Assembly (NCBI RefSeq): GCF_013294065.1
Contig: NZ_JABSNM010000002.1
Coordinates: forward strand, 186,001 to 250,000
Direction: 5' to 3'
Length of the DNA: 64,000 nt
From: Sphaerotilus uruguayifluvii
GTDB lineage: Bacteria > Pseudomonadota > Gammaproteobacteria > Burkholderiales > Burkholderiaceae_C
Made by a program: the position numbers and the translations under genes. This document shows positions 1 to 9,916 of this stretch, piece after piece (position 1 is the stretch's first letter; each line of letters starts with the position of its first letter). The notes under the pieces were generated by a model that worked only from the letters and a program-made list of their open reading frames with translations, searched no databases and was not told the origin of the DNA.

Positions 1-1854
1 GCCTACCGTTCGAAGACCTCCACCGCCGGCCGCAACATGGCCGGAGCCCGTTCCCTGTGGCGCGCCACCGGCATGAAGGATGACGACTTCTCGAAGCCGA
101 TCATCGCCATCGCCAACAGCTTCACCCAGTTCGTGCCGGGTCACGTCCACCTGAAGGACCTGGGCCAGCTGGTCGCCCGCGAGATCGAGGCCGCCGGCGG
201 CGTCGCCAAGGAATTCAACACGATCGCCGTGGACGACGGCATCGCGATGGGCCACGACGGCATGCTGTACTCGCTCCCCAGCCGCGACCTGATCGCCGAC
301 TCGGTCGAGTTCATGGTCAACGCCCACTGCGCCGACGCGCTGGTGTGCATCAGCAACTGCGACAAGATCACCCCCGGAATGCTGATGGCCGCGATGCGCC
401 TGAACATCCCGGTCGTCTTCGTCTCGGGCGGCCCGATGGAGGCCGGCAAGGTGCGCCTGGCCGTGCCGGGCACCCAGACCGTGCAGATCAAGAAGCTGGA
501 CCTGGTCGATGCCATGGTCATGGCCGTCGACAGCAAGGTCTCGGACGCCGATCTGGCCGAGGTCGAGCGCTCGGCCTGCCCGACCTGCGGCTCGTGCTCG
601 GGCATGTTCACCGCCAACTCGATGAACTGCCTGACCGAGGCGCTGGGCCTCTCCTTGCCGGGCAACGGCACGGTGGTGGCCACGCACGCCGACCGCGAAC
701 AGCTCTTCAAGCGCGCCGGTCGTCTGGCCGTCGAGCTGTGCAAGCGCTGGTACGAGCAGGACGATGCCAGCGTTCTGCCGCGCTCGATCGGCTTCAAGGC
801 CTTCGAGAACGCGATGACGCTGGACATCGCGATGGGCGGCTCGACCAACACCATCCTGCACCTGCTGGCCATCGCCCAGGAGGCCGGCATCGACTTCACG
901 ATGGCCGACATCGACCGCCTGTCGCGCGTCGTGCCGCAGCTGTGCAAGGTCGCGCCCAACACCAACAAGTACCACATCGAGGACGTGCACCGCGCCGGCG
1001 GCATCATGGCCATCCTGGGCGAGCTGGACCGCGCCGGCAAGCTGCACACCGACGTGCCAACCATCCACGCGCCGACGATGAAGGACGCGCTGGACCAATG
1101 GGACATCGCCCGCGCGCCGTCCGACGAGGTGAAGACCTTCTACATGGCCGGCCCGGCCGGCATCCCGACCCAGGTCGCGTTCAGCCAGGCCACCCGCTGG
1201 CCGAGCCTGGACCTGGACCGCGCCGAGGGCTGCATCCGCTCGAACGAGCACGCCTTCAGCAAGGAAGGCGGCCTGGCGGTGCTGCGCGGCAACATCGCCC
1301 TGGACGGCTGCGTGGTCAAGACCGCGGGCGTGGACGAGTCCATCCTGGTGTTCGAGGGCTCGGCCTACGTGACCGAATCGCAGGACGAGGCGGTGGCCGA
1401 CATCCTGGCCGACAAGGTCAAGGCCGGCGACGTGGTGATCGTGCGCTACGAAGGCCCGAAGGGCGGCCCGGGCATGCAGGAGATGCTCTACCCCACCAGC
1501 TACATCAAGTCCAAGGGTCTGGGCAAGGCCTGCGCGCTGCTGACCGACGGCCGCTTCTCGGGCGGCACCTCGGGCCTGTCCATCGGCCACTGCTCGCCGG
1601 AAGCCGCGGCCGGCGGCGCAATCGGCCTGGTGAAGAACGGCGACCGCATCCGCATCGACATCCCGAACCGCTCGATCAATGTGCTGGTGAGCGACGAAGA
1701 GCTGGCCGCTCGCCGCGCCGAGCAGGACGCCAAGGGCTGGAAGCCGGCCCAGGCGCGTCCGCGCCAGGTCTCGGCCGCGCTGAAGGCCTACGCGCTGCTG
1801 GCCACCAGCGCCGACAAGGGCGCGGTGCGCGACCTGTCGAAGCTGGAAGGCTGA
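1..1854 (+). CDS. ilvD: Dihydroxy-acid dehydratase (5' end cut by window)
   Basis: IlvD converts 2,3-dihydroxy-isovalerate and its methylvalerate homologue to 2-keto acids in valine and isoleucine synthesis, using an Fe-S cluster in the cytoplasm. The frame is open from base 1 and reads [17 protein letters not shown], which lines up with the E. coli N-terminus ([14 protein letters not shown]), so only about two codons are missing. The ATG at 37 is internal. Cluster-binding motifs [12 protein letters not shown] and [17 protein letters not shown] are present, as are GGSTNT and the C-terminal [10 protein letters not shown]. The protein runs full length to [20 protein letters not shown]-rich stem-loop follows the stop. 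No promoter is visible because the 5' flank lies outside the window. Identity is near certain. Confidence 0.98.
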   Translation, partial: AYRSKTSTAGRNMAGARSLWRATGMKDDDFSKPIIAIANSFTQFVPGHVHLKDLGQLVAREIEAAGGVAKEFNTIAVDDGIAMGHDGMLYSLPSRDLIADSVEFMVNAHCADALVCISNCDKITPGMLMAAMRLNIPVVFVSGGPMEAGKVRLAVPGTQTVQIKKLDLVDAMVMAVDSKVSDADLAEVERSACPTCGSCSGMFTANSMNCLTEALGLSLPGNGTVVATHADREQLFKRAGRLAVELCKRWYEQDDASVLPRSIGFKAFENAMTLDIAMGGSTNTILHLLAIAQEAGIDFTMADIDRLSRVVPQLCKVAPNTNKYHIEDVHRAGGIMAILGELDRAGKLHTDVPTIHAPTMKDALDQWDIARAPSDEVKTFYMAGPAGIPTQVAFSQATRWPSLDLDRAEGCIRSNEHAFSKEGGLAVLRGNIALDGCVVKTAGVDESILVFEGSAYVTESQDEAVADILADKVKAGDVVIVRYEGPKGGPGMQEMLYPTSYIKSKGLGKACALLTDGRFSGGTSGLSIGHCSPEAAAGGAIGLVKNGDRIRIDIPNRSINVLVSDEELAARRAEQDAKGWKPAQARPRQVSAALKAYALLATSADKGAVRDLSKLEG

Positions 1855-1883
1855 GGCTCAGCGCGGTCAGTCTTCCCGCCGGT

Positions 1884-1904
1884 GCCCGGGCAATCTGCCC
1901 GGGC
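1884..1904 (+). terminator. Stem-loop downstream of ilvD
   Basis: Perfect inverted repeat GCCCGGGCA / TGCCCGGGC around a 3-nt ATC loop, 30 nt after the ilvD stop. There is no T-tract, so this is a candidate terminator or mRNA 3'-end stabiliser rather than a textbook intrinsic terminator. Confidence 0.5.
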
Positions 1905-1965
1905 GCGCGCACGGGTCGCACGCCTAGGATCGACCTCGTCCACATTCCACGACGAGGAGACCTCC

Positions 1966-2502
1966 ATGAGCCCTGCTCTTTCCCTTGCCCGCTCGGCCCG
2001 ACCCTGGGCAGCCGCCCTGCTGGGCGCCGCCGCGCTGCTGACGGCCATGCAGGCCCGCGCCGCGCTGCATGTCGAGGAAAGCACCGAGCTGGCCGCGCCG
2101 CCCGAGAAGGTCTGGGCGCTTGTCGGCCAGTTCGGCTCGCTGGCCTGGCACCCGGTGGTCGCCGAGACCCGCACCGACGGCGCCGACCCGAACCGCCCGG
2201 GCTGCCAGCGCACCATCACGACCCGCGACGGCGCACGGCTGGTCGAGGCGCTGCAGGACTACCGCGCCGACGAGCGCCTGCTGAGCTACCGCATCGTCGA
2301 GTCGCCGCTGCCGGTCAGCGGCTACCGCTCGACGCTGCGGGTTCTGCCGGCGCCCGGGGGCTCGCGGGTGGTCTGGAGCAGCGACTTCGAGCGCGATCCG
2401 GCCGCCGCCGGCGTCAGCGACGAGCAGGCGCGCGAGATCGTCGCGGGCATCTACCGCAGCGGCTTCGAGGGGCTGCGCGGCGCCCTGGGCGCACCGCGCT
2501 GA
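1966..2502 (+). CDS. Secreted SRPBCC (polyketide cyclase/MxaD-like) protein
   Basis: 178-aa protein with an N-terminal signal peptide (hydrophobic run LLGAAALLTAM followed by QARA, probable cleavage near residue 33). The mature part resembles the START/SRPBCC ligand-binding fold: STELAAPPEKVWALVGQF opens the domain, W-H-P follows, and RSGFEGL closes the C-terminal helix. This fold binds small hydrophobic ligands; the ligand here is unknown. The ATG at 1966 was chosen over upstream starts because GAGGAGA sits 6 nt before it and it gives the signal peptide. It is monocistronic and convergent with the next gene. The family call is fairly sure, the function is not. Confidence 0.75.
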   Translation: MSPALSLARSARPWAAALLGAAALLTAMQARAALHVEESTELAAPPEKVWALVGQFGSLAWHPVVAETRTDGADPNRPGCQRTITTRDGARLVEALQDYRADERLLSYRIVESPLPVSGYRSTLRVLPAPGGSRVVWSSDFERDPAAAGVSDEQAREIVAGIYRSGFEGLRGALGAPR

Positions 2503-2533
2503 AGGCCGGCCGGCACGCCCCCCGCGCACAGGC

Positions 2534-2959
2534 TCAGCGCCTGAGCAGCACCGTCATGCCCGGCTTCAGGTCGGCCACCTCGCAGTAGCCGATCGCGCCG
2601 GGCGTGCGCTGCACATGCGCCACCATGTCCGCCGGCGTGGCCAGCTCGCGCGGCGGCGTGCCCTTGCCGATGTAGCGGCGCACCGTCCAGTAGGCGACAT
2701 AGTCCTCGTCGCGCTGCTGCAGCACGCTGCCCAGGAAGCGCTGGCGCAGCGGCTGGCCCGGCGCGAGCTGCGCCGGAAATACCGGCTGGCCGTCGACCTC
2801 GATCATGCGGCCGGTGTAGATGCGCCGCAGCGACTCGGCGTCGAGGGCGCGCAGCGAGGCGTTGGCCACCACCACCAGGCCTTCGTCGGCCCGCACCGCG
2901 GCGCCCGAGGCCAGCAGCAGCGCCGCCGGGGTCCCGAGGAGGAATGCACGTCGTTTCAT
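2534..2959 (-). CDS. Small PstS-like periplasmic substrate-binding protein
   Basis: 141 aa with signal peptide MKRRAFLLGTPAALLLASG ending at AVRA. The RRAFLL run could also be read as a weak Tat motif. The mature part has the PBP-like signature seen in short phosphate-ABC binding-protein relatives: LRRIYTGR, a Q/R-rich middle, and a terminal TPGAIGYCEVADLKPGM. At about 120 mature residues it is far shorter than a two-lobed PstS (about 320), so it corresponds to roughly one lobe and need not be a transport component. It is the last gene of an operon, 10 nt after the porin, with a hybrid kinase and HD-GYP regulator upstream. I infer a periplasmic sensing or accessory role; no ABC permease or ATPase is nearby. 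Confidence 0.7.
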   Translation of the reverse strand: MKRRAFLLGTPAALLLASGAAVRADEGLVVVANASLRALDAESLRRIYTGRMIEVDGQPVFPAQLAPGQPLRQRFLGSVLQQRDEDYVAYWTVRRYIGKGTPPRELATPADMVAHVQRTPGAIGYCEVADLKPGMTVLLRR

Positions 2960-2969
2960 CGCGGCCTCC

Positions 2970-4319
2970 TCAGAACACGAAGCTGTAGTTGACCGACAGC
3001 ACGTCGACGCTGCGCGGCTTCAGCAGGCTTTCGCCGGCCGGCACGTCGATCATCGCCGAGCGCTTCGCGCGGGTGTGCGACCACTCGGCCTTGAGCTTGC
3101 TCGTCGGCGTCAGCGCCCAGGCCAGGCCCAGCGCCACCGAGTTCTGCCGGTAGCTCGGCACGCGATCGGCGGCCAGGCGCATCGTCGCGTTCAGCATGGC
3201 GCTGCCGGGCACCATCGCCGGCACCTGCGTGCTCTCGAGCTGCTCGCCGATCTCGTAGGACGAGCCGGTCGAGTGCAGCCAGGCCAGGCTGACATAGGGC
3301 GTCAGCCGGCCCATGCTGCGCGAGACCGTCAGCGCACCGGCCCAGGCGTCCATGCCCATGTGCGTGTCGGCCTGGACCAGGCGCACCAGCTCGGGAGAGA
3401 CGCGCCAGCCCTGCGGCAGGCCGAACTCGCCGCCCAGCACGAACAGGTAGTTCCGGAACGAGTCCACCGACTCGACGCCCGGCCCGGGCAGCGCGTTGCT
3501 GGTCTGCCAGTAGCCCACCCCCGGCCCGAGCGGAGCCCAGGTCGGCCGCACCAGGATGCCGCTCTGGTCGTTCATGCGGGTGCGCACGGCGTGCGCGCCG
3601 GCGCGGATCTTGGTGCGCTCGTCCGACCAGGTCAGCACGATCCCGGTGGCACGGGTGGTCACCCGGCTGATCCCCTCGCCGGCCGGCACCAGCGGCGGCA
3701 GGCCCTCGCGGGTCCAGCTTCGCCGCTTCACTCCGGTCGAGCCGCTGTAGACATCGACGCTCAGCTCGCCGCCGCCGAGGTCCATGCTGTGCGAGACATG
3801 GGCGCCGGAGAGATCGCTGGTCGGCGCGATGGTGTAGAGCTCGGCCGGCAGCCGCGCCTCGTCGTAGGTCTGGCCGACGTCGAGCTGCTCGGAGCGCAGG
3901 AAGAAAGGCACGCGCAGCTTGCCGCCACGCACCAGCCAGTTGTTGTCGGGCCGCCAGGCGACGAAGGCCCAGGACGGCCGCAGCGACCAGGCCGAGCCGT
4001 TCTCGTCGGACGGGGCCAGCCGCGCCTGCAGCGTCGCCGACCATTCCGGCGAGAACTGCGCGTCGAGCTGCGCGCCCAGCACGCTGTCGCGCCGGACCGT
4101 GCCGTCGTCGTCGATGTGGCGCTGGTAGCGCCAGGCGCGGTTCGACTGCGCCCAGCCGAGCGTGCCGAAGGCCGACCAGCCCAGCACCGGATGCGCCGGC
4201 GCGGGCACGGCGGCGGCCTCGGGCGGCAGGTCGGGCGGCTCGGCCTGGGCCGCAGCCGCCCCGGCCCAGGCGGCCAGCAGCGCCGCCAGCAGCCGGGCCA
4301 CGGGAAATGTCCTGATCAT
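2970..4319 (-). CDS. Outer-membrane porin-like beta-barrel protein
   Basis: 449 aa. The ATG at 4319 gives MIRTFPVARLLAALLAAWAG with a signal peptide ending at AAAAQA, and starts 4 nt after the HD-GYP stop. The mature chain has alternating, aromatic-rich strands (GWSAFGTLGWAQ, SWAFVAWRPDNNWLVRGGK, YVSLAWLHSTGSSYEIGE) and ends in SVNYSFVF, with the terminal Phe typical of BAM-assembled barrels. The length suits a 16-18 strand porin. Its place in an operon with a kinase, an HD-GYP protein and a small PstS-like protein suggests expression tied to a sensed solute. The solute cannot be read from sequence. Confidence 0.75.
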   Translation of the reverse strand: MIRTFPVARLLAALLAAWAGAAAAQAEPPDLPPEAAAVPAPAHPVLGWSAFGTLGWAQSNRAWRYQRHIDDDGTVRRDSVLGAQLDAQFSPEWSATLQARLAPSDENGSAWSLRPSWAFVAWRPDNNWLVRGGKLRVPFFLRSEQLDVGQTYDEARLPAELYTIAPTSDLSGAHVSHSMDLGGGELSVDVYSGSTGVKRRSWTREGLPPLVPAGEGISRVTTRATGIVLTWSDERTKIRAGAHAVRTRMNDQSGILVRPTWAPLGPGVGYWQTSNALPGPGVESVDSFRNYLFVLGGEFGLPQGWRVSPELVRLVQADTHMGMDAWAGALTVSRSMGRLTPYVSLAWLHSTGSSYEIGEQLESTQVPAMVPGSAMLNATMRLAADRVPSYRQNSVALGLAWALTPTSKLKAEWSHTRAKRSAMIDVPAGESLLKPRSVDVLSVNYSFVF

Positions 4320-4323
4320 CGCT

Positions 4324-5439
4324 TCAGTCCCTCCAGGTCGCGGCGATCTCGAGAAAGCGGGGCTCGAGCGCCTGCAGCGCACGCACGATGTCCGGATCGA
4401 AGTGCGTGCCGGACGCGGCAGCGATGCGCTGCATCGCGTCCTCGTGCGGGAAGGGCTCCTTGTACGGCCGGCGGCTGATCAGCGCGTCGTAGACATCGGC
4501 CACCGCCATCAGCCGTGCCGCCAGCGGAATGTCCGTGCCGGCCAGGCCGTCCGGATAGCCGCTGCCGTCCCAGCGCTCGTGGTGGTGGCGCGCGATCTGC
4601 ATCGCGTAGCCCAGGAAGGTCTGCTCGCCGCCCAGCCGCTGCGCGGCGCGGTGCAGGATCTCCCAGCCGTGGATCGTGTGGCCCTTCATCACCGCGAATT
4701 CTTCGGTGCTCAGCGGCCCGCGCTTGAGCAGGATATGGTCCGGAATCGCCACCTTGCCGATGTCATGCAGCGGCGCCGACTTCGCCAGCAGCTCGATGCG
4801 GCCGGCGTCGAGCGGCTCGGCGCGGCCGGGCCGGGCCTGCGGATGCGCCGCGATGTGCTCGGCCAGCACCCGCACGTATTCCTGCGTGCGCTTGACATGG
4901 TTGCCGGTGTCCTCGTCGCGGAACTCGGCCAGCGAGACCATCACGAACAGCGTCGTGTCGCGCAGCCGCTCGACGTCGAGCAGGCGCTGGCGCAGCTCGC
5001 TCTCCAGGCCGTCGCCGCGCGCCTGCAGCGTGTCGTGCCAGGCCTTGAGCTGCAGGTGGGTGCGCACCCGCGCGCGCACGATCGGCGGGCTGATCGGCTT
5101 GTGGATGAAGTCGACCGCGCCGGCCTCGAAGCCGCGCGCCTCGTCCTCGGGCTGGCACAGCGCGGTGACGAAGACGACCGGGACATGGCGGGTGCGCGGA
5201 TCGGCCTTGAGCTGGCGGCAGACCGCGTAGCCGTCCATCTCCGGCATCATCACGTCGAGCAGGATCAGGTCCGGGCACTCGCGGCGCACCAGCTCGAGCG
5301 CACGCGCGCCGGAGTTGGCCAGGCGCACCTGGTAGTCGCGGTTGAGCAGGCCGGCCATCAGGCTCAGGTTGGCCGGCGTGTCGTCGACGACCAGCAGCAC
5401 CGGCATCGCGGACGGAGAGGCTTCGGGGCTGGACGTCAC
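4324..5439 (-). CDS. Response regulator with HD-GYP output domain
   Basis: 371 aa counted from GTG at 5439, which overlaps the kinase stop by 4 nt (GTGA). ATG at 5403 is the alternative start. Receiver domain at residues 12-130: acidic pair D19-D20, phospho-acceptor D62 in [13 protein letters not shown], and K114 in FIHKP. HD-GYP domain from about residue 160: [12 protein letters not shown] (H225-D226), HTIHGWEIL, and the [12 protein letters not shown] signature (285-296) that defines the family. Such proteins hydrolyse cyclic di-GMP to GMP when the HHExxDGxGYP residues are intact, as they are here. Translational coupling to the hybrid kinase marks that kinase as its partner. The porin and PstS-like gene follow in the same operon. 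Confidence 0.93.
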   Translation of the reverse strand: MTSSPEASPSAMPVLLVVDDTPANLSLMAGLLNRDYQVRLANSGARALELVRRECPDLILLDVMMPEMDGYAVCRQLKADPRTRHVPVVFVTALCQPEDEARGFEAGAVDFIHKPISPPIVRARVRTHLQLKAWHDTLQARGDGLESELRQRLLDVERLRDTTLFVMVSLAEFRDEDTGNHVKRTQEYVRVLAEHIAAHPQARPGRAEPLDAGRIELLAKSAPLHDIGKVAIPDHILLKRGPLSTEEFAVMKGHTIHGWEILHRAAQRLGGEQTFLGYAMQIARHHHERWDGSGYPDGLAGTDIPLAARLMAVADVYDALISRRPYKEPFPHEDAMQRIAAASGTHFDPDIVRALQALEPRFLEIAATWRD

Positions 5440-8400
5440 GGCGTCGTCTCCTGGGGCAGCGGGGGCGCGGGGGGCGCGGGCAGGCACTCGAGCGCACGCT
5501 CGAAGTCGCAATGGCGGATCGCCTCGTCGAGCGCGCGCGCCGACGGCGGCGGCAGCGCGGCGCGCAGCGCCTCGCCCTGCTCGGTCCACAGCACCAGCGC
5601 CTGGCTGTCGCCGACGCCGAGCAGCTCGCGCAGCCGCTCCCAGCGCGCCTCGATCTCGCCGGCGCCGCCACGCTGCGCCGCGTCCTCGGGCAGGACCGCC
5701 GCGTCGACCGCGCCGCCCTCGGCGTCACGGCCGCCGGCGCCCGCAGGCCGCACGGGCGGGCAGTGCGCCAGCTGTTCGAGCACCTGCGCCAGCGCCGCAT
5801 CGAGCCGCCAGGCGGCGGCCTGCAGCCCGTCGCGGCCGGCCTGAGACTGCAGGCGGCGCTCGAGCTCGACCGACGCGGTGCAGACCTCCTCCATGCCGAG
5901 CTGGCGGCCCAGCCCCTTGAGCGTGTGCGCCTCGCGGCCGAGCTCGGCCAGCGCGTCGCGGGCCAGCAGCGCCCGGAACCCGCCCTCGGCGTCCAGCGGG
6001 GCGTAATGCAGGGCGAACTGCTCCAGGCAGGTGCGGGCCAGCGTCTCGGACAGGCACTGGCGCGTCGCCGCGGCCAGGTCGATGTCGCGCCAGGGCGAGG
6101 CCGGCGCGGCCGCCGCCACGGCGGGCGGCGCAGCCGGCGGCCCGGACGGCTGCGGCGAGGGCAGCGCCTGCGCGCCGGCCGGCCGGTAGGCCTTCAGCGT
6201 CTCGACCAGGCCGGCCGGATCGATCGGCTTGGCGATGTGGCCGCGCATGCCCAGCGCCAGGCAGCGATCGCGCTCCTCCACCATCGCGTGCGCGGTCATC
6301 GCCAGGATCGGCAGCTCGCGCCACTCGGCGCGCTCGCGGATCGCGCGGGTGGCCTCGTAGCCGTCCATCACCGGCATCTGCAGGTCCATCAGCACCACGT
6401 CGAAGGCGCCGGCGCCGGCCTGCTCCAGGCGCTCGATCGCCTCCGCGCCATGCACGGCCACCTCGACCTGCGCGCCCGAGCGCGCCAGCAGCTCGCAGGC
6501 GAGCTGGCGGTTGACCGGGTTGTCCTCGACCAGCAGCACGCGCAGGCCCTGCAGCGCCCGGGCACCGGCGTCGTCATCGGCCGGCGGCGGCCCCTGCACC
6601 GGCACGCTCCCCGGGGCGAGCAGCCGGCGCAGCGCCTCCGGCACGATCGGCTTGGGCAGGAAGCCCAGCGCGCCGGCCTGCAGCGCGCTGGCGCGCAGGC
6701 TGTCCCAGCCATAGGCGGAGATCACCATCACCCGCGCCGGACGCACCGGCAGGTCGCGCAGCGCCCGCAGCACGCCGCCGCCGTCGATGTCGGGCAGCAC
6801 CCAGTCGAGCAGCACCAGGTCGAAGGGCGCACCGGCCGCGGCGCTGGCCTCGACGCGCTCGATCACCTGCGCGCCGCAGCCGACCGCCTCGATCATGCCG
6901 CCCGCGCCGGCGCCCACGCCCAGCGCGCGCAGCTGGCTGACCAGCGCGGTGCGGCTCTCGGCATGATCGTCGGCGACCAGCACCCGCATCGCACCGATCT
7001 GCTGCAGCGGCAGCACCGCGGCCGCCGCCGAGGCCGGCACCGGCTGCACCGGCAGCGTCAGCGTGAAGCGCGAACCCCGCCCGGCCTCGCTGTCGACCGT
7101 CAGGCTGCCGCCCATCAGCTCGGCGAGCCGGCGCGCGATCGTCAGCCCGAGGCCGGTGCCGCCGTAGCGGCGCGTCGTCGAACCGTCGGCCTGGGTGAAC
7201 TCGTGGAACAGCCGCGCGCGCTGCTCCGGCGTCAGGCCGATGCCGGTGTCCTCGACCGAGAAGACCAGCTCGGCGCGGTCCGTGCCCGGCAGCGGCCGGC
7301 GGTCGACACGCAGCCGCACATGCCCCTGGCGGGTGAACTTGACCGCGTTCGACATCAGGTTGTTGAGGATCTGTCCGATGCGCAGCGGATCGCCGCGGAA
7401 GCCGCCCTGCTCGCCCAGCAGCGCCGGGTCGGCGTATTCGCACAGCAGCTCGATGCCCTTGTCCTGCGCCTGGTCGCGCAGCAGCATCAGCGGCGCGTCG
7501 ACCAGCTCCTCGACGCGGCAGGGCACCGACTCGATCGCCAGCTTGCCGGCCTCGATCTTCGAGAAGTCGAGGATGTCGTTGAGGATGCCCAGCAGCATCG
7601 TCGAGGCGCGGTGGACCTTGTTCAGGTAGTCGCGCTGCTGGGCGTCGAGCGTCGTGCCCAGCGCCAGATGCGTCATGCCGATGATCGCGTTCATCGGCGT
7701 GCGGATCTCGTGGCTCATGTTGGCGAGAAAGCGCGACTTGGCCTGCGTGGCGTCCTCGGCCTGGCGGCGCGCCGCCTCCAGGTCGCGCTGATGGCGCTCG
7801 CGGTGGGCCAGGTCCTCCTCGATCGAGGCGGCCATGCGGTCGAGCGTCGTGGCCAGCGCGTCGATCTCGGCCATGCGCGGGCCCTCGTCGCGGCGGCTGC
7901 GCTCGCGGTACTGGCCGGCGGCGTAGGCCTGCGCGATCTCCGCCAGATGGTCGATCGGCCGCAGCACGCGCCGCTGCACCACCACCAGCGCGCCCAGCAC
8001 CGCGGCGATCAGCACCAGGTCAACGCTCTGCGCCGCATCCGAGAAGCGACCGAGCCGGCGCCCGGCCGCACGCACCTCGGCCAGCGTGCGCTCGTCGGTG
8101 CGCCGCGCCAGCAGCGCCACCGCGTCGGCCAGACCGGCCCCCAGCGCGGTGTAGTCGCGGCCATGCACCAGCGCACGGGCGAACTCCGGCTCCGGACGGT
8201 GATCGGAGGTGAAGTCGCGCGCGGCGACGTCGTAGAGGCCCTGGGTCGCGGCGAAGGCGATCTGCTCGATGCCGCGCAGCCGGCCGGTGGCCTGCAGCAC
8301 CGCCTGCATGCCCTGCAGCTCGGCGTCGGTGAAGTCCAGCTCGCGCATGCGCTGCTGCAGCGAGCGCGGCGGCAGCGTGGCCGACAGCCGGTGCTCGCGC

Positions 8401-8825
8401 CGCCCGGCCAGCACATGCTCCCAGTACAGCCCCGGCTCGCCGTCGGGCGGCGGCTTCTCGCCGGCGCGCACCGCCAGGATGTCGTAGTAGAGCATCAGGT
8501 AGCGCGGCTCGGCGGTGGCCACGTAGGCCCGCACCAGCCGCCCCAGGCGCTGCGTCTCCTGCTCGAGCTCGCCGACCAGGCGCTGCGAGGCATCGCGCCG
8601 CTGCGCGGCCTGCTGCGCGGCCTGGTAGGCCTGGCCGATCGCGTACAGGAAGCCGAAGTGGATCGCCAGCGCGACGATGACCAGCGCGAAGAAGCCGTGC
8701 GAGACGGTGCGCAGCCTCAGGCCCTGCCCGCGCATCGCGCAGGCCCCCGCGGGGCCGGGGCCGGACGGCGGAACGGAAATCGGATCGGGCTCGGGAGTCG
8801 TCACGGCGGGAAAGTCGGTGGTCAT
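5436..8825 (-). CDS. Hybrid sensor histidine kinase (HAMP-HisKA-HATPase-REC-REC-HPt)
   Basis: 1129 aa, a BarA-like complex sensor. TM1 about residues 41-62, a periplasmic region rich in helices (about 65-265), TM2 about 268-284, HAMP, then HisKA with phospho-His H372 in [14 protein letters not shown]. The N box ([12 protein letters not shown]), G1 (VEDTGIGL) and G2 (GGTGLGL) are intact. Two receivers follow: [20 protein letters not shown] and [21 protein letters not shown]. An HPt domain carries [13 protein letters not shown] near the C-terminus. It is the first gene of a four-gene operon (kinase, HD-GYP, porin, PstS-like). The periplasmic domain is not one I recognise, so the signal is unknown. 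A strong hairpin overlaps its start codon. Confidence 0.93.
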   Translation of the reverse strand: MTTDFPAVTTPEPDPISVPPSGPGPAGACAMRGQGLRLRTVSHGFFALVIVALAIHFGFLYAIGQAYQAAQQAAQRRDASQRLVGELEQETQRLGRLVRAYVATAEPRYLMLYYDILAVRAGEKPPPDGEPGLYWEHVLAGRREHRLSATLPPRSLQQRMRELDFTDAELQGMQAVLQATGRLRGIEQIAFAATQGLYDVAARDFTSDHRPEPEFARALVHGRDYTALGAGLADAVALLARRTDERTLAEVRAAGRRLGRFSDAAQSVDLVLIAAVLGALVVVQRRVLRPIDHLAEIAQAYAAGQYRERSRRDEGPRMAEIDALATTLDRMAASIEEDLAHRERHQRDLEAARRQAEDATQAKSRFLANMSHEIRTPMNAIIGMTHLALGTTLDAQQRDYLNKVHRASTMLLGILNDILDFSKIEAGKLAIESVPCRVEELVDAPLMLLRDQAQDKGIELLCEYADPALLGEQGGFRGDPLRIGQILNNLMSNAVKFTRQGHVRLRVDRRPLPGTDRAELVFSVEDTGIGLTPEQRARLFHEFTQADGSTTRRYGGTGLGLTIARRLAELMGGSLTVDSEAGRGSRFTLTLPVQPVPASAAAAVLPLQQIGAMRVLVADDHAESRTALVSQLRALGVGAGAGGMIEAVGCGAQVIERVEASAAAGAPFDLVLLDWVLPDIDGGGVLRALRDLPVRPARVMVISAYGWDSLRASALQAGALGFLPKPIVPEALRRLLAPGSVPVQGPPPADDDAGARALQGLRVLLVEDNPVNRQLACELLARSGAQVEVAVHGAEAIERLEQAGAGAFDVVLMDLQMPVMDGYEATRAIRERAEWRELPILAMTAHAMVEERDRCLALGMRGHIAKPIDPAGLVETLKAYRPAGAQALPSPQPSGPPAAPPAVAAAAPASPWRDIDLAAATRQCLSETLARTCLEQFALHYAPLDAEGGFRALLARDALAELGREAHTLKGLGRQLGMEEVCTASVELERRLQSQAGRDGLQAAAWRLDAALAQVLEQLAHCPPVRPAGAGGRDAEGGAVDAAVLPEDAAQRGGAGEIEARWERLRELLGVGDSQALVLWTEQGEALRAALPPPSARALDEAIRHCDFERALECLPAPPAPPLPQETTP

Positions 8826-8844
8826 CGCGGCGGACGCGCCGCGA
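8825..8844 (-). terminator. Stem-loop between vanB and the kinase operon
   Basis: Perfect 8-bp inverted repeat TCGCGGCG / CGCCGCGA with loop GACG. It lies 71 nt after the vanB stop and its last base is the A of the kinase ATG. It may end vanAB transcription, or it may fold over the kinase start and limit translation. No T-tract. Confidence 0.45.
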
Positions 8845-8914
8845 CAGGACGTCGACTTCCCTTATCGGCCAACCCGGACGACGCCTGAACCGCGCTCCCG
8901 CCGCGCGGCCCGCC

Positions 8915-9916
8915 TCAAAGATCCAGCACCAGCCGCGACGACTTCGCCCGCGAGCAGCACGGCAGGAACTGGTCGCCAGCGGCCTGCTCCTCGGGCGTCA
9001 GGTACTGGTCGCGGTGGTCGGGCTCGCCGGCGATCACCCGGGTCAGGCAGGTGCCGCAGACGCCCTCGCCGCAGGAGGAGAGGATCTCGATGCCCCCGGC
9101 GCCGAGCGCCTCGACCACCGTCTGGTCGGCGCGCACGCTGATGACGCGGCCGCTGTGCGCCAGCTCCACCTCGAAGGCCTCGTCCTCCTCGACCGGTCCG
9201 CCGTCGCCGCCTTCCAGCGCCGGATCGGCGGCGAAGCGCTCCCAGTGCAGGCGCGACTCGGCCCAGCCCTGGCGGCGCGCCTCGGCCAGCGCCGCGTCGA
9301 TCAGGCCGGCCGGGCCGCAGACCTGCAGCGCGGTGCCCGGCGGCTGGGCGGCCAGCAGCGCGGGCAGGTCCAGGCGCTGCGCCGGGTCGCCGTCGTCCAG
9401 GTGCACGACCGCGTCGCCCGCGCCCGGCAGATCGCGCAGGCCGGCGCCGAAGGGCACCCGCGCCGCCGTGCGGCAGGCCAGGTGCAGCGCGAACGGCCGC
9501 GCGCCCCGCGCCAGCACCGCGGCCATCGACAGCAGCGGCGTCAGCCCGATGCCGCCGGCCAGCAGCAGCACCTTCGGCGCCTGCGCGTCCAGCGGGAAGC
9601 GCGCCTTGGGCGGGCCGATCTGCAGCCGGGTCCACGGCAGCAGCAGCTCGTGCACGGCCACCGAGCCGCCGCGCGACGCCGGCTCGCGCAGCACCGCGAT
9701 GCGGTAGCGGCGCCGGTCGCTCGGGTCGCCGTAGAGCGAGTACGGCCGGATCATGCCGCCGGGCAGGAAGAGCTCGATGTGCGCGCCGGCCTCGAAGGCG
9801 GGCAGCTCGCCGCCCTCGTCGTCGACCAGATCGAGCGCGACGATGTCCTGGGCCACGCGCTCGCGGCGCTCGACCCGCACCCAGCGGCGCGCGGGCAGGT
9901 TCATCGCGCCGCTCAT
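8915..9916 (-). CDS. vanB: Vanillate O-demethylase reductase subunit
   Basis: 333 aa. Passes electrons from NAD(P)H to the VanA oxygenase for demethylation of vanillate (or a related methoxylated aromatic acid) to a catechol with release of formaldehyde. Flavin-binding part: RPYSLYGDPSDRRRY; nucleotide-binding part: LLLAGGIGLTPLLSM and CGPAGLI. A C-terminal plant-type [2Fe-2S] domain has CGEGVCGTCLTRV plus a later CC pair. The start ATG overlaps the vanA stop (ATGA), showing translational coupling. An acidic linker (GGDGGPVEEDEAFEVE) joins the NAD and ferredoxin domains. Phthalate or carnitine oxygenase reductases share this layout; the VanA partner supports vanillate. Confidence 0.87.
   Translation of the reverse strand: MSGAMNLPARRWVRVERRERVAQDIVALDLVDDEGGELPAFEAGAHIELFLPGGMIRPYSLYGDPSDRRRYRIAVLREPASRGGSVAVHELLLPWTRLQIGPPKARFPLDAQAPKVLLLAGGIGLTPLLSMAAVLARGARPFALHLACRTAARVPFGAGLRDLPGAGDAVVHLDDGDPAQRLDLPALLAAQPPGTALQVCGPAGLIDAALAEARRQGWAESRLHWERFAADPALEGGDGGPVEEDEAFEVELAHSGRVISVRADQTVVEALGAGGIEILSSCGEGVCGTCLTRVIAGEPDHRDQYLTPEEQAAGDQFLPCCSRAKSSRLVLDL

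Noticed and set aside
345-2588. 747-aa plus-strand frame across ilvD
   Set aside because: Out-of-frame shadow of ilvD and the SRPBCC gene, rich in RRxGR repeats typical of frame-shifted GC-rich DNA.
5511-8888. 1125-aa plus-strand open frame
   Set aside because: It is antisense to the hybrid kinase. Composition is Arg/Gln/Leu/Ala-rich with no domain; a high-GC shadow frame.
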